Shown one piece after another: positions 1 to 5,842 of a DNA stretch of 6,300 bases (its first letter is position 1; the number at the start of each line of letters is the position of its first letter). The stretch comes from an uncultured Prevotellaceae bacterium (GTDB lineage Bacteria; Bacteroidota; Bacteroidia; Bacteroidales; Bacteroidaceae), in the NCBI GenBank assembly GCA_945486445.1, contig CALYTD010000075.1:1-6300 (forward strand), given 5' to 3'. The notes beneath the pieces are model-generated. The model had not been told where the DNA came from. It worked only from the letters and a program-made list of their open reading frames with translations, and ran no database searches. A program made the position numbers and the translations under genes.

Positions 1-1009
1 TGCGGAACTCTGACCTTAGTTTTCCTGACATAGCGGTGCGTATCAGGGCTATGATGGCTATGGTGAAGAGTATTGTCAGCACGGCAAAGACGGTTATTTG
101 CAGGCTGTCGTTGTCTCCTTTCTCCATGTTGTCTGCTGTCCATCGCTCCATGATTGCCTTCGTCTGCCCTGCTTCCTGCATGTGTTGCAGCGTGCGGTCG
201 AGTTCGTGCAGTATGATGGAATCGGTGCAGAAGAAGCGGAAGTTGCCCTCTGGCACGTCAATACGCTCTATCTCTACCTTGCTTGCCACGCCGTATTTCT
301 TTACTAACCGGCGCAGGGCCACTTCTTCCCAGATAAAGTATTTCACCTTGCCTGACAAGAGGTCGTTCATTACTTTGCCGTGATCCACGCTGAGAAGGGA
401 GAACGGTATGTCGTCCTCGAAGCAGTCTCTTATGTAATAATAGGTGTAACTGCCTTTGTCAACTGCCACGGTGTCTGTTTTTTCGAGCAGCATAATGCTT
501 CGCATCATGGCTGTTTCCTTGCTGCGAAGTACTGATACTTTGTACCCTGCCACCACCGCCTTTCCCACGCTGACGCCTGCCATTGGCGGCAGGTTGTCCA
601 CATCTATCATCAGGTTTGCGGTGCCTGCGGCTATTTGCCGGTGTGCTTCGGCACGGTCCATCATGCGTATTTCGTGGGCTATGTGGAAGTGTGAGAAGAG
701 CTCATGGAGTATTTCTATGAGCATACCGGCTGGTTCTCCGCTGTCGTTGACGTATGAGAAGGGTGGGAAGGTCCAGTCTGCCACCACTATGAAGGGGTGT
801 TTCTTGGTGTATCTTATGCCGTGCGGGGCGGCGTGGCGGTATATGCTGTCACGTTGTATTTGTGTGTATTCCATCACCTTGACGTTGGGGTCAGAGTCTC
901 TGCGTGCCGTGGTGTTCACCGTCTGGGCATGACAGAGCGTGCTCATCGCCATGAGTATGGTGATGAGTAGCAGTGTGGTTATGTTGCCTCTGGTGATGCT
1001 TGTTGTCAT
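1..1009 (-). CDS. Membrane sensor with periplasmic SBP_bac_3-like domain, probably a sensor kinase (3' part outside window)
   Basis: This open frame starts with ATG at 1007-1009 and runs off the left edge after 336 codons without a stop. Residues 1-28 look like a signal peptide, with a hydrophobic stretch ending in LCHA before Gln29. Residues about 72-292 resemble a family 3 extracellular solute-binding domain, with the typical opening at 73-100 (FIVVADWTFPPFSY, then GEPAGMLIEI). A single membrane helix follows at about 303-323, and a short basic segment then enters the cytoplasm. The upstream neighbour has the same layout, including a matching end of the periplasmic domain (IDVPEGNFRFF here, VDIPYGEYRFM there), so the two are paralogues. 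By that analogy the missing part should hold PAS and kinase domains, but this cannot be seen. The gene begins 53 bp after the neighbour's stop and is probably co-transcribed with it. No Shine-Dalgarno site is visible. A plain membrane-anchored binding protein is the alternative. Confidence 0.88.
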   Translation of the reverse strand, partial: MTTSITRGNITTLLLITILMAMSTLCHAQTVNTTARRDSDPNVKVMEYTQIQRDSIYRHAAPHGIRYTKKHPFIVVADWTFPPFSYVNDSGEPAGMLIEILHELFSHFHIAHEIRMMDRAEAHRQIAAGTANLMIDVDNLPPMAGVSVGKAVVAGYKVSVLRSKETAMMRSIMLLEKTDTVAVDKGSYTYYYIRDCFEDDIPFSLLSVDHGKVMNDLLSGKVKYFIWEEVALRRLVKKYGVASKVEIERIDVPEGNFRFFCTDSIILHELDRTLQHMQEAGQTKAIMERWTADNMEKGDNDSLQITVFAVLTILFTIAIIALIRTAMSGKLRSEFR

Positions 1010-1062
1010 TGGTTGGTTGTGTTAGCCTCGTGGTTCTGACGTTTCAGTGTGGTGATGTGGGG

Positions 1063-4000
1063 TTATACTATGTTGTTTTTCAGCAGTGTCTCGTTCTCGG
1101 CGGTGCCTTCTTCTTCCAGTTTTTCTATCGGCAGTTGTATGTAGATGTTTGTCCCGCGACCGGGGTCTGATTCTATTTCTATCACTCCTCCCATTGTTTC
1201 CACGAGTGCTTTGCATATAGGTATCTCCAGTCCTGACAGGTTTTGCTTGTGGTCTATCAGTGTGTATGCCTCACCTATGTGCGGTTCGTAGATGCGGTTG
1301 TATATGCTTGGCGGTATGCCCTGCCCTGTGTCCTCGACGAGTATGGTGAGGAAGCCTTTGCGGTACATGTATCTTACTGACAGCGTGCCTACTTTTGTGT
1401 ATCGTGCTGACAGTCCCACGGCTTCGTGTAGTATGCGTTTCAGCACGGCGTTGTCGCCGTTTACCATCATTTTTCCGTATGTGTCCTGCACGTTGTAGGT
1501 CACGGTGGCGGTGCGATAGTGGTCTATCACCTCTTCTACCGTGTTGCGGAAGAGTTGGCAGAAGTCCATCGGCGTGTTGCTCAGTGTGAGCAGTCCGGCT
1601 TCTATGCGTGACAGGAGCATGGTGTCATCGGACAGGGTGACGAGGCGTTGTATGTCTGCCGTGATGTCGCTGACGATGTCTCTGTCTGTTTCTCCGTAAA
1701 TGGCTTTTTCCATACGGTGTATGTGCTGGCTGATGCTGATGAGCGGCTGGCGCATGGAGAAGGAGGTGTTTTTGAGGAATTCTCCTTGTAACATCTCTGC
1801 TTCGTGTGCTTTTGCGGTGGCTTTTTCGAGGTTCAGGCGTGCGTGGTGCAGTGTTGTGATGTCACGGCAGGTGCCGAGATAGCCTTTCACCCGCCCGTCT
1901 TTTCCGTAGTAGGGGTGCAGGTGGAAGTTGAAGAATCGTTGCTCGCCCTGCTGGTTACGCAGGCGGGTCTTGATGTCAACGTCTATTTCTCCGCGGTACA
2001 GGCGGTCGAGTTTGCGGAATACTCTGAACGCTTTTTTTATGTCTGTGCTGTCTGCCAGTTCTATGAGGCTCAGTTGTGAGAGGCGTGGCAGACGGCTGGT
2101 GTCGCGTGAGTATATCAGCAGTTCTTTGGTGTCGGGGTGGTATCGCATCATCCAGATGTCGGTGATGGCGAGGGTGTGGTCACGCAGTGTGTGGAGGTTG
2201 TCGCGACTTTCCTTCATCATCTCCATGCGCTGGCGCAGTGCTGACAGCCTTAGTTGTCTGTGTATGTGGTCTGTCTGGTTGTGTACAAAGACCATGTAGC
2301 TTATCACCTTGCCTTCTTTGTCACGGCTTTTCTCGAAGTGTACGTAGTAATAGCCTTCTTGATACATGGTCTGGTTGTCTCTTCCCCTGTCTTCTTCTCG
2401 TATGTATCCTGTCATGGCGTATGACTGCGGACGTACGTATCTGCTTCGTGCGAAGGGCACGAAGTAGAGGTCCTTGTTTGTTATCTTTGTGGTGAAGCGC
2501 AGGTCGTCGGGGCAGTTGTCGATGTCGATGTCTGCCAGCAAATCCACTTCGTCCAGTGTGTGACCCTCGGCAATGAATTCTTCTGGATTGTCAATGCCAA
2601 GTCTTATGCGTGCTACTTCGTTCACTCCCACGAGGCGTTTCTCGCCGTCAAAGCGGAACATGGTGCCCTGGATCATGTAAAGTGCGGTGCGGTAGCGCTG
2701 GTGCAGTTGTTTCATGTGCATCAGGCGGGCCTTGCTGTCGGTTATGTCGTGCTGTATTCCGAAGACGAGGTATATCTTTCCGTATTCGTCGCGCAGCTCG
2801 CGTATCTTCACCTCCACGTCAATCAGTTTGTCGGGCTCGGTTAGTGAGTAGCAGCGCAGCGTCTCGGTGACGGGCTCTATGTCCTGCGACAGGAACTCCA
2901 TGACGTGTGCATGGATGATATTGAAGTCGTTTTCGTAATAGAATCGTGAGAACTCGAAGGAACTGTAGTCCTCGTTTACTATTCCGTCTGAGGTCATCCA
3001 GGCGTAGCGTCTGGTCTGCGGGAAATATACCCAGACCTTCATTTTGTTGGAGTGGAGTATGAGTTCCATCTGTGTGCGCACGTCCGTCAGACTGTTGCGG
3101 GAATAGTATCGGCGGTAGTGGCGCATGACTTGTGACACTACCAGAGCCAGCAACAGGCAGCCGAAGAGCGTGAGTATGATGGTGAGGTAGATGTCATGGT
3201 TGGGCTTTTCTTCTGGATACAGCCACTTGGTAAGTAGTTTGTCTATCTCGCCCTCCTGCTGCATGATGTGGCAGACGCTGTCAATGCGTGCCAGCAGGAC
3301 GGTGTCTCCTGACATGAAGCGGTACTCGCCGTAGGGTATGTCAACGGGCACGGCGACGTAACGGTCACTGAGGTGGTATTTGTTTATTACCCACTTCATC
3401 ATCATGCTGTTCCACAGCGCACCGCTCTTGCCCGCGGAGGCTTCATGGAGTATCTCCTCCTCCATGTCTGTCACCGTGGTGAACTGGCTCTCGGGGAAGC
3501 CTTTTTCTCGCAGGTAGTGCCACGGTCTGCTGCCTTCGCTGATCACTATGTTACGGCGTTTATGCAGGTCGGCCATGGTGAGGATTCCTGTGGAGTCGGC
3601 TCGTGGCACGAGCAGGGTGTAGGTGTAGCGGCAGACGGTGAAGTGGCCGAAGCGTCCGTAGGGGGCGTTATAGTCTGCTGCCACGCCGAATGAGAGGTCG
3701 GCGCTGTCGGTACGGAGGTCTTCGTGGGCTTTCTGCTGGCTGCGCAGGCGTATCTCGTAAGGTATGCGCAGGCGTTGCATGACGGCTTTCACCAGATCTA
3801 CGTTCAAGCCCTTGGGTTCTCCGCCTTCGCCGAGGAAGGCGTAAGGCCATTTCTCCCATGCGTCCTCGTATATCAGTGGGTGCGCAGCGTCATACTTCTC
3901 TCCTTGTTCTCCCGTGCGTGCTGCGGAGGCTAAGAGGGTGGAGACAGAGAGGTGTCTGCCTGCTTCTCCCCGCACGTCGGCTCCTGCGTATGCCAGCAGG

Positions 4001-4113
4001 GACGCTTCGTGGGGCGGCTGCTGACAGGGCTCTTCCTGCACGGCAGTGCGTGCCGTGGCGGCCAGAAGGGTCTGGCAGCAGAGCATCAGGAGTATGTAGA
4101 TTCTGCGCTTCAT
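1063..4113 (-). CDS. SBP_bac_3-PAS sensor with degenerate histidine kinase core (probable pseudokinase)
   Basis: The 1016-aa product has a signal peptide (about 1-22), a periplasmic family 3 solute-binding-like domain (about 78-300), one membrane helix (about 308-329) and a cytoplasmic part. The cytoplasmic part holds three PAS-like modules ending near 458, 615 and 753; each ends in a PAC-like strand, for example YLVFGIQHDIT and YLGTCRDIT. A DHp-like helix (about 775-840) and an HATPase_c-like domain (about 850-1000) follow. It would sense a small periplasmic ligand and signal inward. The catalytic signature is damaged. The H-box reads FLKNTSFSMRQPL, with Phe785 where the phospho-accepting His belongs. 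Glu897 and Leu901 occupy the two N-box Asn positions. The G2 box reads SGLEIPICK. The G1 box (DTGQGI, Asp928) is intact. There is no receiver or DNA-binding domain. It is probably first in a two-gene transcript. The frame is continuous, so the losses are not a frameshift. Domain calls are by eye; PAS limits are approximate. Confidence 0.93.
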   Translation of the reverse strand: MKRRIYILLMLCCQTLLAATARTAVQEEPCQQPPHEASLLAYAGADVRGEAGRHLSVSTLLASAARTGEQGEKYDAAHPLIYEDAWEKWPYAFLGEGGEPKGLNVDLVKAVMQRLRIPYEIRLRSQQKAHEDLRTDSADLSFGVAADYNAPYGRFGHFTVCRYTYTLLVPRADSTGILTMADLHKRRNIVISEGSRPWHYLREKGFPESQFTTVTDMEEEILHEASAGKSGALWNSMMMKWVINKYHLSDRYVAVPVDIPYGEYRFMSGDTVLLARIDSVCHIMQQEGEIDKLLTKWLYPEEKPNHDIYLTIILTLFGCLLLALVVSQVMRHYRRYYSRNSLTDVRTQMELILHSNKMKVWVYFPQTRRYAWMTSDGIVNEDYSSFEFSRFYYENDFNIIHAHVMEFLSQDIEPVTETLRCYSLTEPDKLIDVEVKIRELRDEYGKIYLVFGIQHDITDSKARLMHMKQLHQRYRTALYMIQGTMFRFDGEKRLVGVNEVARIRLGIDNPEEFIAEGHTLDEVDLLADIDIDNCPDDLRFTTKITNKDLYFVPFARSRYVRPQSYAMTGYIREEDRGRDNQTMYQEGYYYVHFEKSRDKEGKVISYMVFVHNQTDHIHRQLRLSALRQRMEMMKESRDNLHTLRDHTLAITDIWMMRYHPDTKELLIYSRDTSRLPRLSQLSLIELADSTDIKKAFRVFRKLDRLYRGEIDVDIKTRLRNQQGEQRFFNFHLHPYYGKDGRVKGYLGTCRDITTLHHARLNLEKATAKAHEAEMLQGEFLKNTSFSMRQPLISISQHIHRMEKAIYGETDRDIVSDITADIQRLVTLSDDTMLLSRIEAGLLTLSNTPMDFCQLFRNTVEEVIDHYRTATVTYNVQDTYGKMMVNGDNAVLKRILHEAVGLSARYTKVGTLSVRYMYRKGFLTILVEDTGQGIPPSIYNRIYEPHIGEAYTLIDHKQNLSGLEIPICKALVETMGGVIEIESDPGRGTNIYIQLPIEKLEEEGTAENETLLKNNIV
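1759..1761 (-). other. H-box position: Phe codon replaces the phospho-accepting His codon
   Basis: The codon for residue 785 is TTC. In the standard histidine kinase H-box, F-L-x-N-x-S-H-E-x-R-T-P-L, this position is His. The flanking residues (FLKNTS before, MRQPL after) keep the family pattern, so the alignment is unambiguous. The following conserved Glu is also lost (Ser786). Confidence 0.85.
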
Positions 4114-4133
4114 TGGTCTTTCTTTTGTTGTCA

Positions 4134-4145
4134 GGCCGTGCGGCC
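4134..4145 (-). promoter_or_regulatory. Possible leader hairpin just upstream of the sensor start
   Basis: GGCC-GTGC-GGCC forms a 4-bp stem with a 4-nt loop, about 21-32 nt before the sensor ATG in the transcript. A bulged extension using the flanking CAG and CTG is possible. It could affect ribosome access, but it is short and may be chance in GC-rich DNA. Confidence 0.25.
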
Positions 4146-4148
4146 CCT

Positions 4149-4178
4149 GCCCCCTGCTGTCTGCCTCACCGTGGGGGC
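4149..4178 (-). promoter_or_regulatory. Possible leader stem, GCCCCC/GGGGGC
   Basis: GCCCCC at 4149-4154 pairs perfectly with GGGGGC at 4173-4178 across an 18-nt loop, inside the presumed 5' leader of the sensor gene. Its role, if any, is unknown. Confidence 0.25.
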
Positions 4179-4222
4179 TCTCTGCGGTGACGGCCTCTTG
4201 TCTCTCTCTTCTTCTTCCTTCT

Positions 4223-4236
4223 CCCCGCTGTCGGGG
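4223..4236 (-). promoter_or_regulatory. Small GC hairpin in sensor leader
   Basis: CCCCG (4223-4227) and CGGGG (4232-4236) form a perfect 5-bp stem around a 4-nt loop. On the transcribed strand a purine-rich run follows, not a U-run, so it is not an intrinsic terminator for leftward transcription. Confidence 0.3.
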
Positions 4237-4290
4237 CTACGGGTTACGGTCTTGCAACGCATGACGTAACTGTCTCTGCATCAGCGCATT

Positions 4291-4444
4291 GCTTTTAACG
4301 CTGTAATCTGGTGCTGTTTACTGCGTATTTTGATGCTGTTTATTGCGTATTTTGATGCTGTTTATTGCGTAATCTGGTCTTTTTCTTCCCATGGGCTGAC
4401 ATTTTTCTTCCCGTGGGTAAAAAGAATTCGCACCGTGGGCTGAC
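4291..4444. repeat. Seven-unit 22-bp tandem repeat array of two sequence types
   Basis: The segment divides into seven consecutive 22-bp units. Type A is 4291-4312, 4313-4334, 4335-4356 and 4357-4378. Its second and third copies match at 21 of 22 bases, the third and fourth at 19 of 22, and the first is diverged (16 of 22 against the fourth). The type A core is GCTGTTTATTGCGTA. Type B is 4379-4400, 4401-4422 and 4423-4444. It carries TTTTTCTTCCC followed by A or G and TGGG; GGGCTGAC recurs exactly 44 bp apart. Type B units match each other at 14-16 of 22 bases. A and B share one unbroken 22-bp register and weak similarity (9 of 22). Two helical turns per unit would put all copies on one face of the DNA. 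The array lies about 180-330 bp upstream of the sensor start. Confidence 0.85.
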
Positions 4445-4454
4445 ACCTTTTATA

Positions 4455-4550
4455 TTATTGTTGGTGTCTGGTGTGTGGTTTGGTGTGTGTGTGTTACACG
4501 TCTGGTGGCGTGCCTTACGCAGCTGGTGTGTGTTTTTTTTGTGTGTTTGA
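4455..4550. repeat. GT-rich low-complexity tract
   Basis: The plus strand is dominated by GT and GGTGT runs and includes an uninterrupted T-run at 4533-4540. It lies just downstream of sdhB. On the transcribed minus strand it is CA-rich with an A-run, which does not fit an intrinsic terminator. No coding signal was seen. Confidence 0.6.
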
Positions 4551-4611
4551 AAGCGTCTGCTCCCCCGCCACACCGCCTGTTGTGCAGTGCGTACGGAGGA
4601 GCGGAGCGTTA

Positions 4612-5370
4612 TTAGTCGGCGAGTTTTGCCTTGATAAACTCGCGGTTCAGTCTTGCGATGTTGGCTATTGACTCGTTCTTAGGGCATACTGCCTCGCAGG
4701 CGCGGGTATTGGTGCAGTTGCCGAATCCGAGTTCGTCCATGCGTGCTATCATTGCCTTCGCGCGCTTCGCGGCCTCGGGGCGTCCCTGCGGCAGCAGTGC
4801 GAGCTGTGACACCTTGGAGCTGACGAAGAGCATGGCGGAGCCGTTCTTGCAGGCTGCCACGCAGGCGCCGCAGCCTATGCAGGTGGCGCAGTCCATGGCC
4901 TCGTCGGCATTCTCCTTTGGTATGAGGATGGCGTTGGCGTCCTGTGCCTGTCCGGTACGTATGGAGGTGTAGCCTCCTGCCTGTATGATTTTGTCGAAGG
5001 CGGAGCGGTCAACCATGCAGTCCTTGATGACGGGGAAGCCTGCTGAGCGCCATGGCTCTACGGTAATGACGTCACCGTCGTTGAACTTACGCATATAGAG
5101 CTGGCAGGTTGTGGCGCCGCGCTCTGTCTTTCCGTGCGGTGTGCCGTTGATGTAGAGTGAGCACATGCCGCAGATGCCCTCGCGGCAGTCGTGGTCGAAC
5201 ACGAAAGGTTCTTTGCCCTGGCTGATGAGTTGTTCGTTCATCATGTCGAGCATCTCAAGGAATGAGGTGTCGTCTGGCACGTTCTTCATTAACTGCTCGT
5301 CAAAATGTCCCTTGTCCTTCGGGCCATTCTGCTTCCAGAACTTTACTGTTACTGTTATGTTTTTTGCCAT
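4612..5370 (-). CDS. sdhB: Succinate dehydrogenase/fumarate reductase iron-sulfur subunit
   Basis: This 252-aa subunit passes electrons between the flavoprotein and the quinone site of the membrane cytochrome b subunit, on the cytoplasmic face of the inner membrane. In anaerobic Bacteroidota the complex usually works as fumarate reductase. All cluster ligands are present. The [2Fe-2S] domain has Cys62, Cys67, Cys70 and Cys89 (CREGICGMC, then TTC). The C-terminal domain has Cys164, Cys167, Cys170 and Cys174 (CIGCGACVAAC) and Cys219, Cys225 and Cys229-Pro, the standard [4Fe-4S] plus [3Fe-4S] layout. Cys161 is an extra cysteine. The wording CIGCGACVAACKNGSAMLF is typical of the Bacteroidetes type rather than the E. 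coli type. The start is ATG in an A-rich context without a Shine-Dalgarno site. Only 5 nt separate it from the stop of the upstream four-helix-bundle gene, so translational coupling is possible. Confidence 0.97.
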   Translation of the reverse strand: MAKNITVTVKFWKQNGPKDKGHFDEQLMKNVPDDTSFLEMLDMMNEQLISQGKEPFVFDHDCREGICGMCSLYINGTPHGKTERGATTCQLYMRKFNDGDVITVEPWRSAGFPVIKDCMVDRSAFDKIIQAGGYTSIRTGQAQDANAILIPKENADEAMDCATCIGCGACVAACKNGSAMLFVSSKVSQLALLPQGRPEAAKRAKAMIARMDELGFGNCTNTRACEAVCPKNESIANIARLNREFIKAKLAD

Positions 5371-5375
5371 TTTTC

Positions 5376-5789
5376 TTAGTTGTTTTGTTGTTTTGTTGTT
5401 TTGTTGTTTTGTTGATAGACTTTTTCGTTTGTTATCCGTGCCTTCACTGATGTTATCAGCGAATTAAGCATTTTGCGGATAATGGTCAGTTGCTCTGAGA
5501 GCCTTGAATTGGTCTCTGCATCTATAAAACCGAAACGGTAACTTAGGATAAGTTGTGTATCCAGTTCTGATGCCGAGCCTGACGCTATATAAAGAAAATG
5601 TAGTATCTCCTTGTCTGTGCCGCGAGCATACCCTTCTGCTATGTTCATTGATATTGACGTTGCCGCTCTACGCATTTGCGACACCATACCAAAGATTTCC
5701 TCTTTCGGATAACTGCGGGTGACATTCTGTATCTCTACAGCCATGTCTATTGCGTATTGCCAGACTTTCAGTTCCTTGTGAGACTGCAT
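5376..5789 (-). CDS. Four-helix-bundle protein, 23S rRNA intervening-sequence (S23/IVP) family
   Basis: The 137-aa product matches the family throughout: KELKVWQYAIDMA (5-17), YPKEEIFGMVSQMRRAA (27-43), SISMNIAEGYARG (45-57), FLYIASGSASELDTQL (65-80) and a final helix to about residue 118. Family members are small helical proteins first known from open reading frames inside 23S rRNA intervening sequences; Avd of diversity-generating retroelements is related. Their basic surface suggests nucleic acid binding, but the cellular role is unclear. The last 12 residues (QQNNKTTKQQNN) are not family sequence: they are the translation of an 8-bp tandem repeat. The gene sits between sdhA and sdhB in the same direction, inside an inverted-repeat-bounded segment. 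It is clearly AT-richer than its neighbours: one 60-base line in it (5521-5580) has 42% GC, against 62% in a line of sdhB (5101-5160). That supports acquisition from elsewhere. Confidence 0.95.
   Translation of the reverse strand: MQSHKELKVWQYAIDMAVEIQNVTRSYPKEEIFGMVSQMRRAATSISMNIAEGYARGTDKEILHFLYIASGSASELDTQLILSYRFGFIDAETNSRLSEQLTIIRKMLNSLITSVKARITNEKVYQQNNKTTKQQNN
5379..5414. repeat. 8-bp tandem repeat GTTGTTTT, 4.5 copies (left end of element)
   Basis: Four perfect GTTGTTTT units at 5379-5410 are followed by GTTG. On the minus strand they encode the Q/N/K/T-rich tail of the four-helix-bundle protein, and the adjoining TTA at 5376-5378 supplies its stop codon. Eight is not a multiple of three, so gain or loss of a unit changes the reading frame at the tail. 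Confidence 0.95.
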
Positions 5790-5797
5790 CTTCCTGT
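5790..5797 (-). promoter_or_regulatory. Possible ribosome binding site of the four-helix-bundle gene
   Basis: The minus strand reads ACAGGAAG immediately before the ATG, with AGGA ending 2 nt from the start codon. The spacing is short, but this is the only Shine-Dalgarno-like site I see among the four gene starts in the window. It would allow translation independent of sdhA and fits a self-contained cassette. Confidence 0.4.
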
Positions 5798-5805
5798 GTA
5801 ATAAC

Positions 5806-5837
5806 TAAAAGACTAAACAACCAAACAACCAAACAAC
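5806..5837. repeat. 8-bp tandem repeat CAAACAAC, four partly diverged copies (right end of element)
   Basis: The units are TAAAAGAC (5806-5813), TAAACAAC (5814-5821), CAAACAAC (5822-5829) and CAAACAAC (5830-5837), followed by the terminal TAA. The reverse complement, GTTGTTTG, matches the left-end unit GTTGTTTT at 7 of 8 bases, so the two arrays are inverted relative to each other. Confidence 0.9.
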
Positions 5838-5842
5838 TAATG

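Larger units (their letters stand above)
4114..4611. other. 498-bp intergenic region between sdhB and the sensor gene
   Basis: I see no credible gene here. Going from sdhB towards the sensor gene, it holds a GT-rich low-complexity tract (about 4455-4550), a seven-unit 22-bp repeat array (4291-4444), and a GC-rich stretch (4120-4240) that would form the leader of the sensor transcript. The leader contains a pyrimidine tract on the plus strand (4199-4226) and several short inverted repeats. The sensor promoter should lie in this region. I could not find a convincing Bacteroidetes-type -7 element (TAnnTTTG) or a terminator for the sdh transcript. Confidence 0.8.
5376..5840 (-). mobile_element. 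Candidate IVS-like insertion between sdhA and sdhB
   Basis: The 465-bp segment contains only the four-helix-bundle gene. Its ends are inverted copies: both read inward TTAGTTGTTT followed by further 8-bp GTTGTTTN units. The first 27 positions match at 24, and the first 39 at 32; mismatches fall mainly on the last base of each unit. Similarity stops abruptly outside the terminal TTA on both sides. Deleting the segment would leave sdhA TAA, then CAGAAAA, then the sdhB ATG, a normal tight operon junction. No clear target-site duplication is visible. There is no transposase or reverse transcriptase, so it would depend on factors supplied elsewhere. That it is mobile is inference; the boundaries are seen directly. 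Confidence 0.6.

Noticed and set aside
36..932. Plus-strand open frames (36-383, 456-932) at the left edge
   Set aside because: They are antisense to the minus-strand sensor gene, whose translation has a signal peptide, a solute-binding domain and a membrane helix. The plus-strand translations show no recognisable domain.
1022..1216. 64-codon minus-strand frame overlapping the 3' end of the sensor gene
   Set aside because: It lies in another frame of the well-supported sensor gene, and its product is low-complexity, rich in Arg and His.
1759..1761. Loss of the H-box His through a frameshift or sequencing error
   Set aside because: The residues on both sides keep the family pattern in the same frame, and independent losses occur in the N-box and G2 box.
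3952..4269. Plus-strand frames across the sensor start and leader
   Set aside because: They are antisense to the signal-peptide region and carry biased Cys/Leu/Ser composition from GC-rich leader DNA, with no family resemblance.
4291..4444. CRISPR array
   Set aside because: The 22-bp units are contiguous and no unique spacers separate conserved repeats. No cas genes are present.
4533..4540. T-run as an intrinsic terminator after sdhB
   Set aside because: All genes here are transcribed leftward, so in that transcript the run is A, not U, and no clear stem precedes it.
4340..4573. 77-codon minus-strand frame in the intergenic region
   Set aside because: It runs through the 22-bp array and the GT-rich tract; its Thr/Asn/His/Lys-rich product follows from low-complexity DNA.
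5376..5789. Avd accessory protein of a diversity-generating retroelement
   Set aside because: The fold family is related, but there is no reverse transcriptase, template repeat or variable repeat nearby, and the motifs fit the general S23/IVP family.
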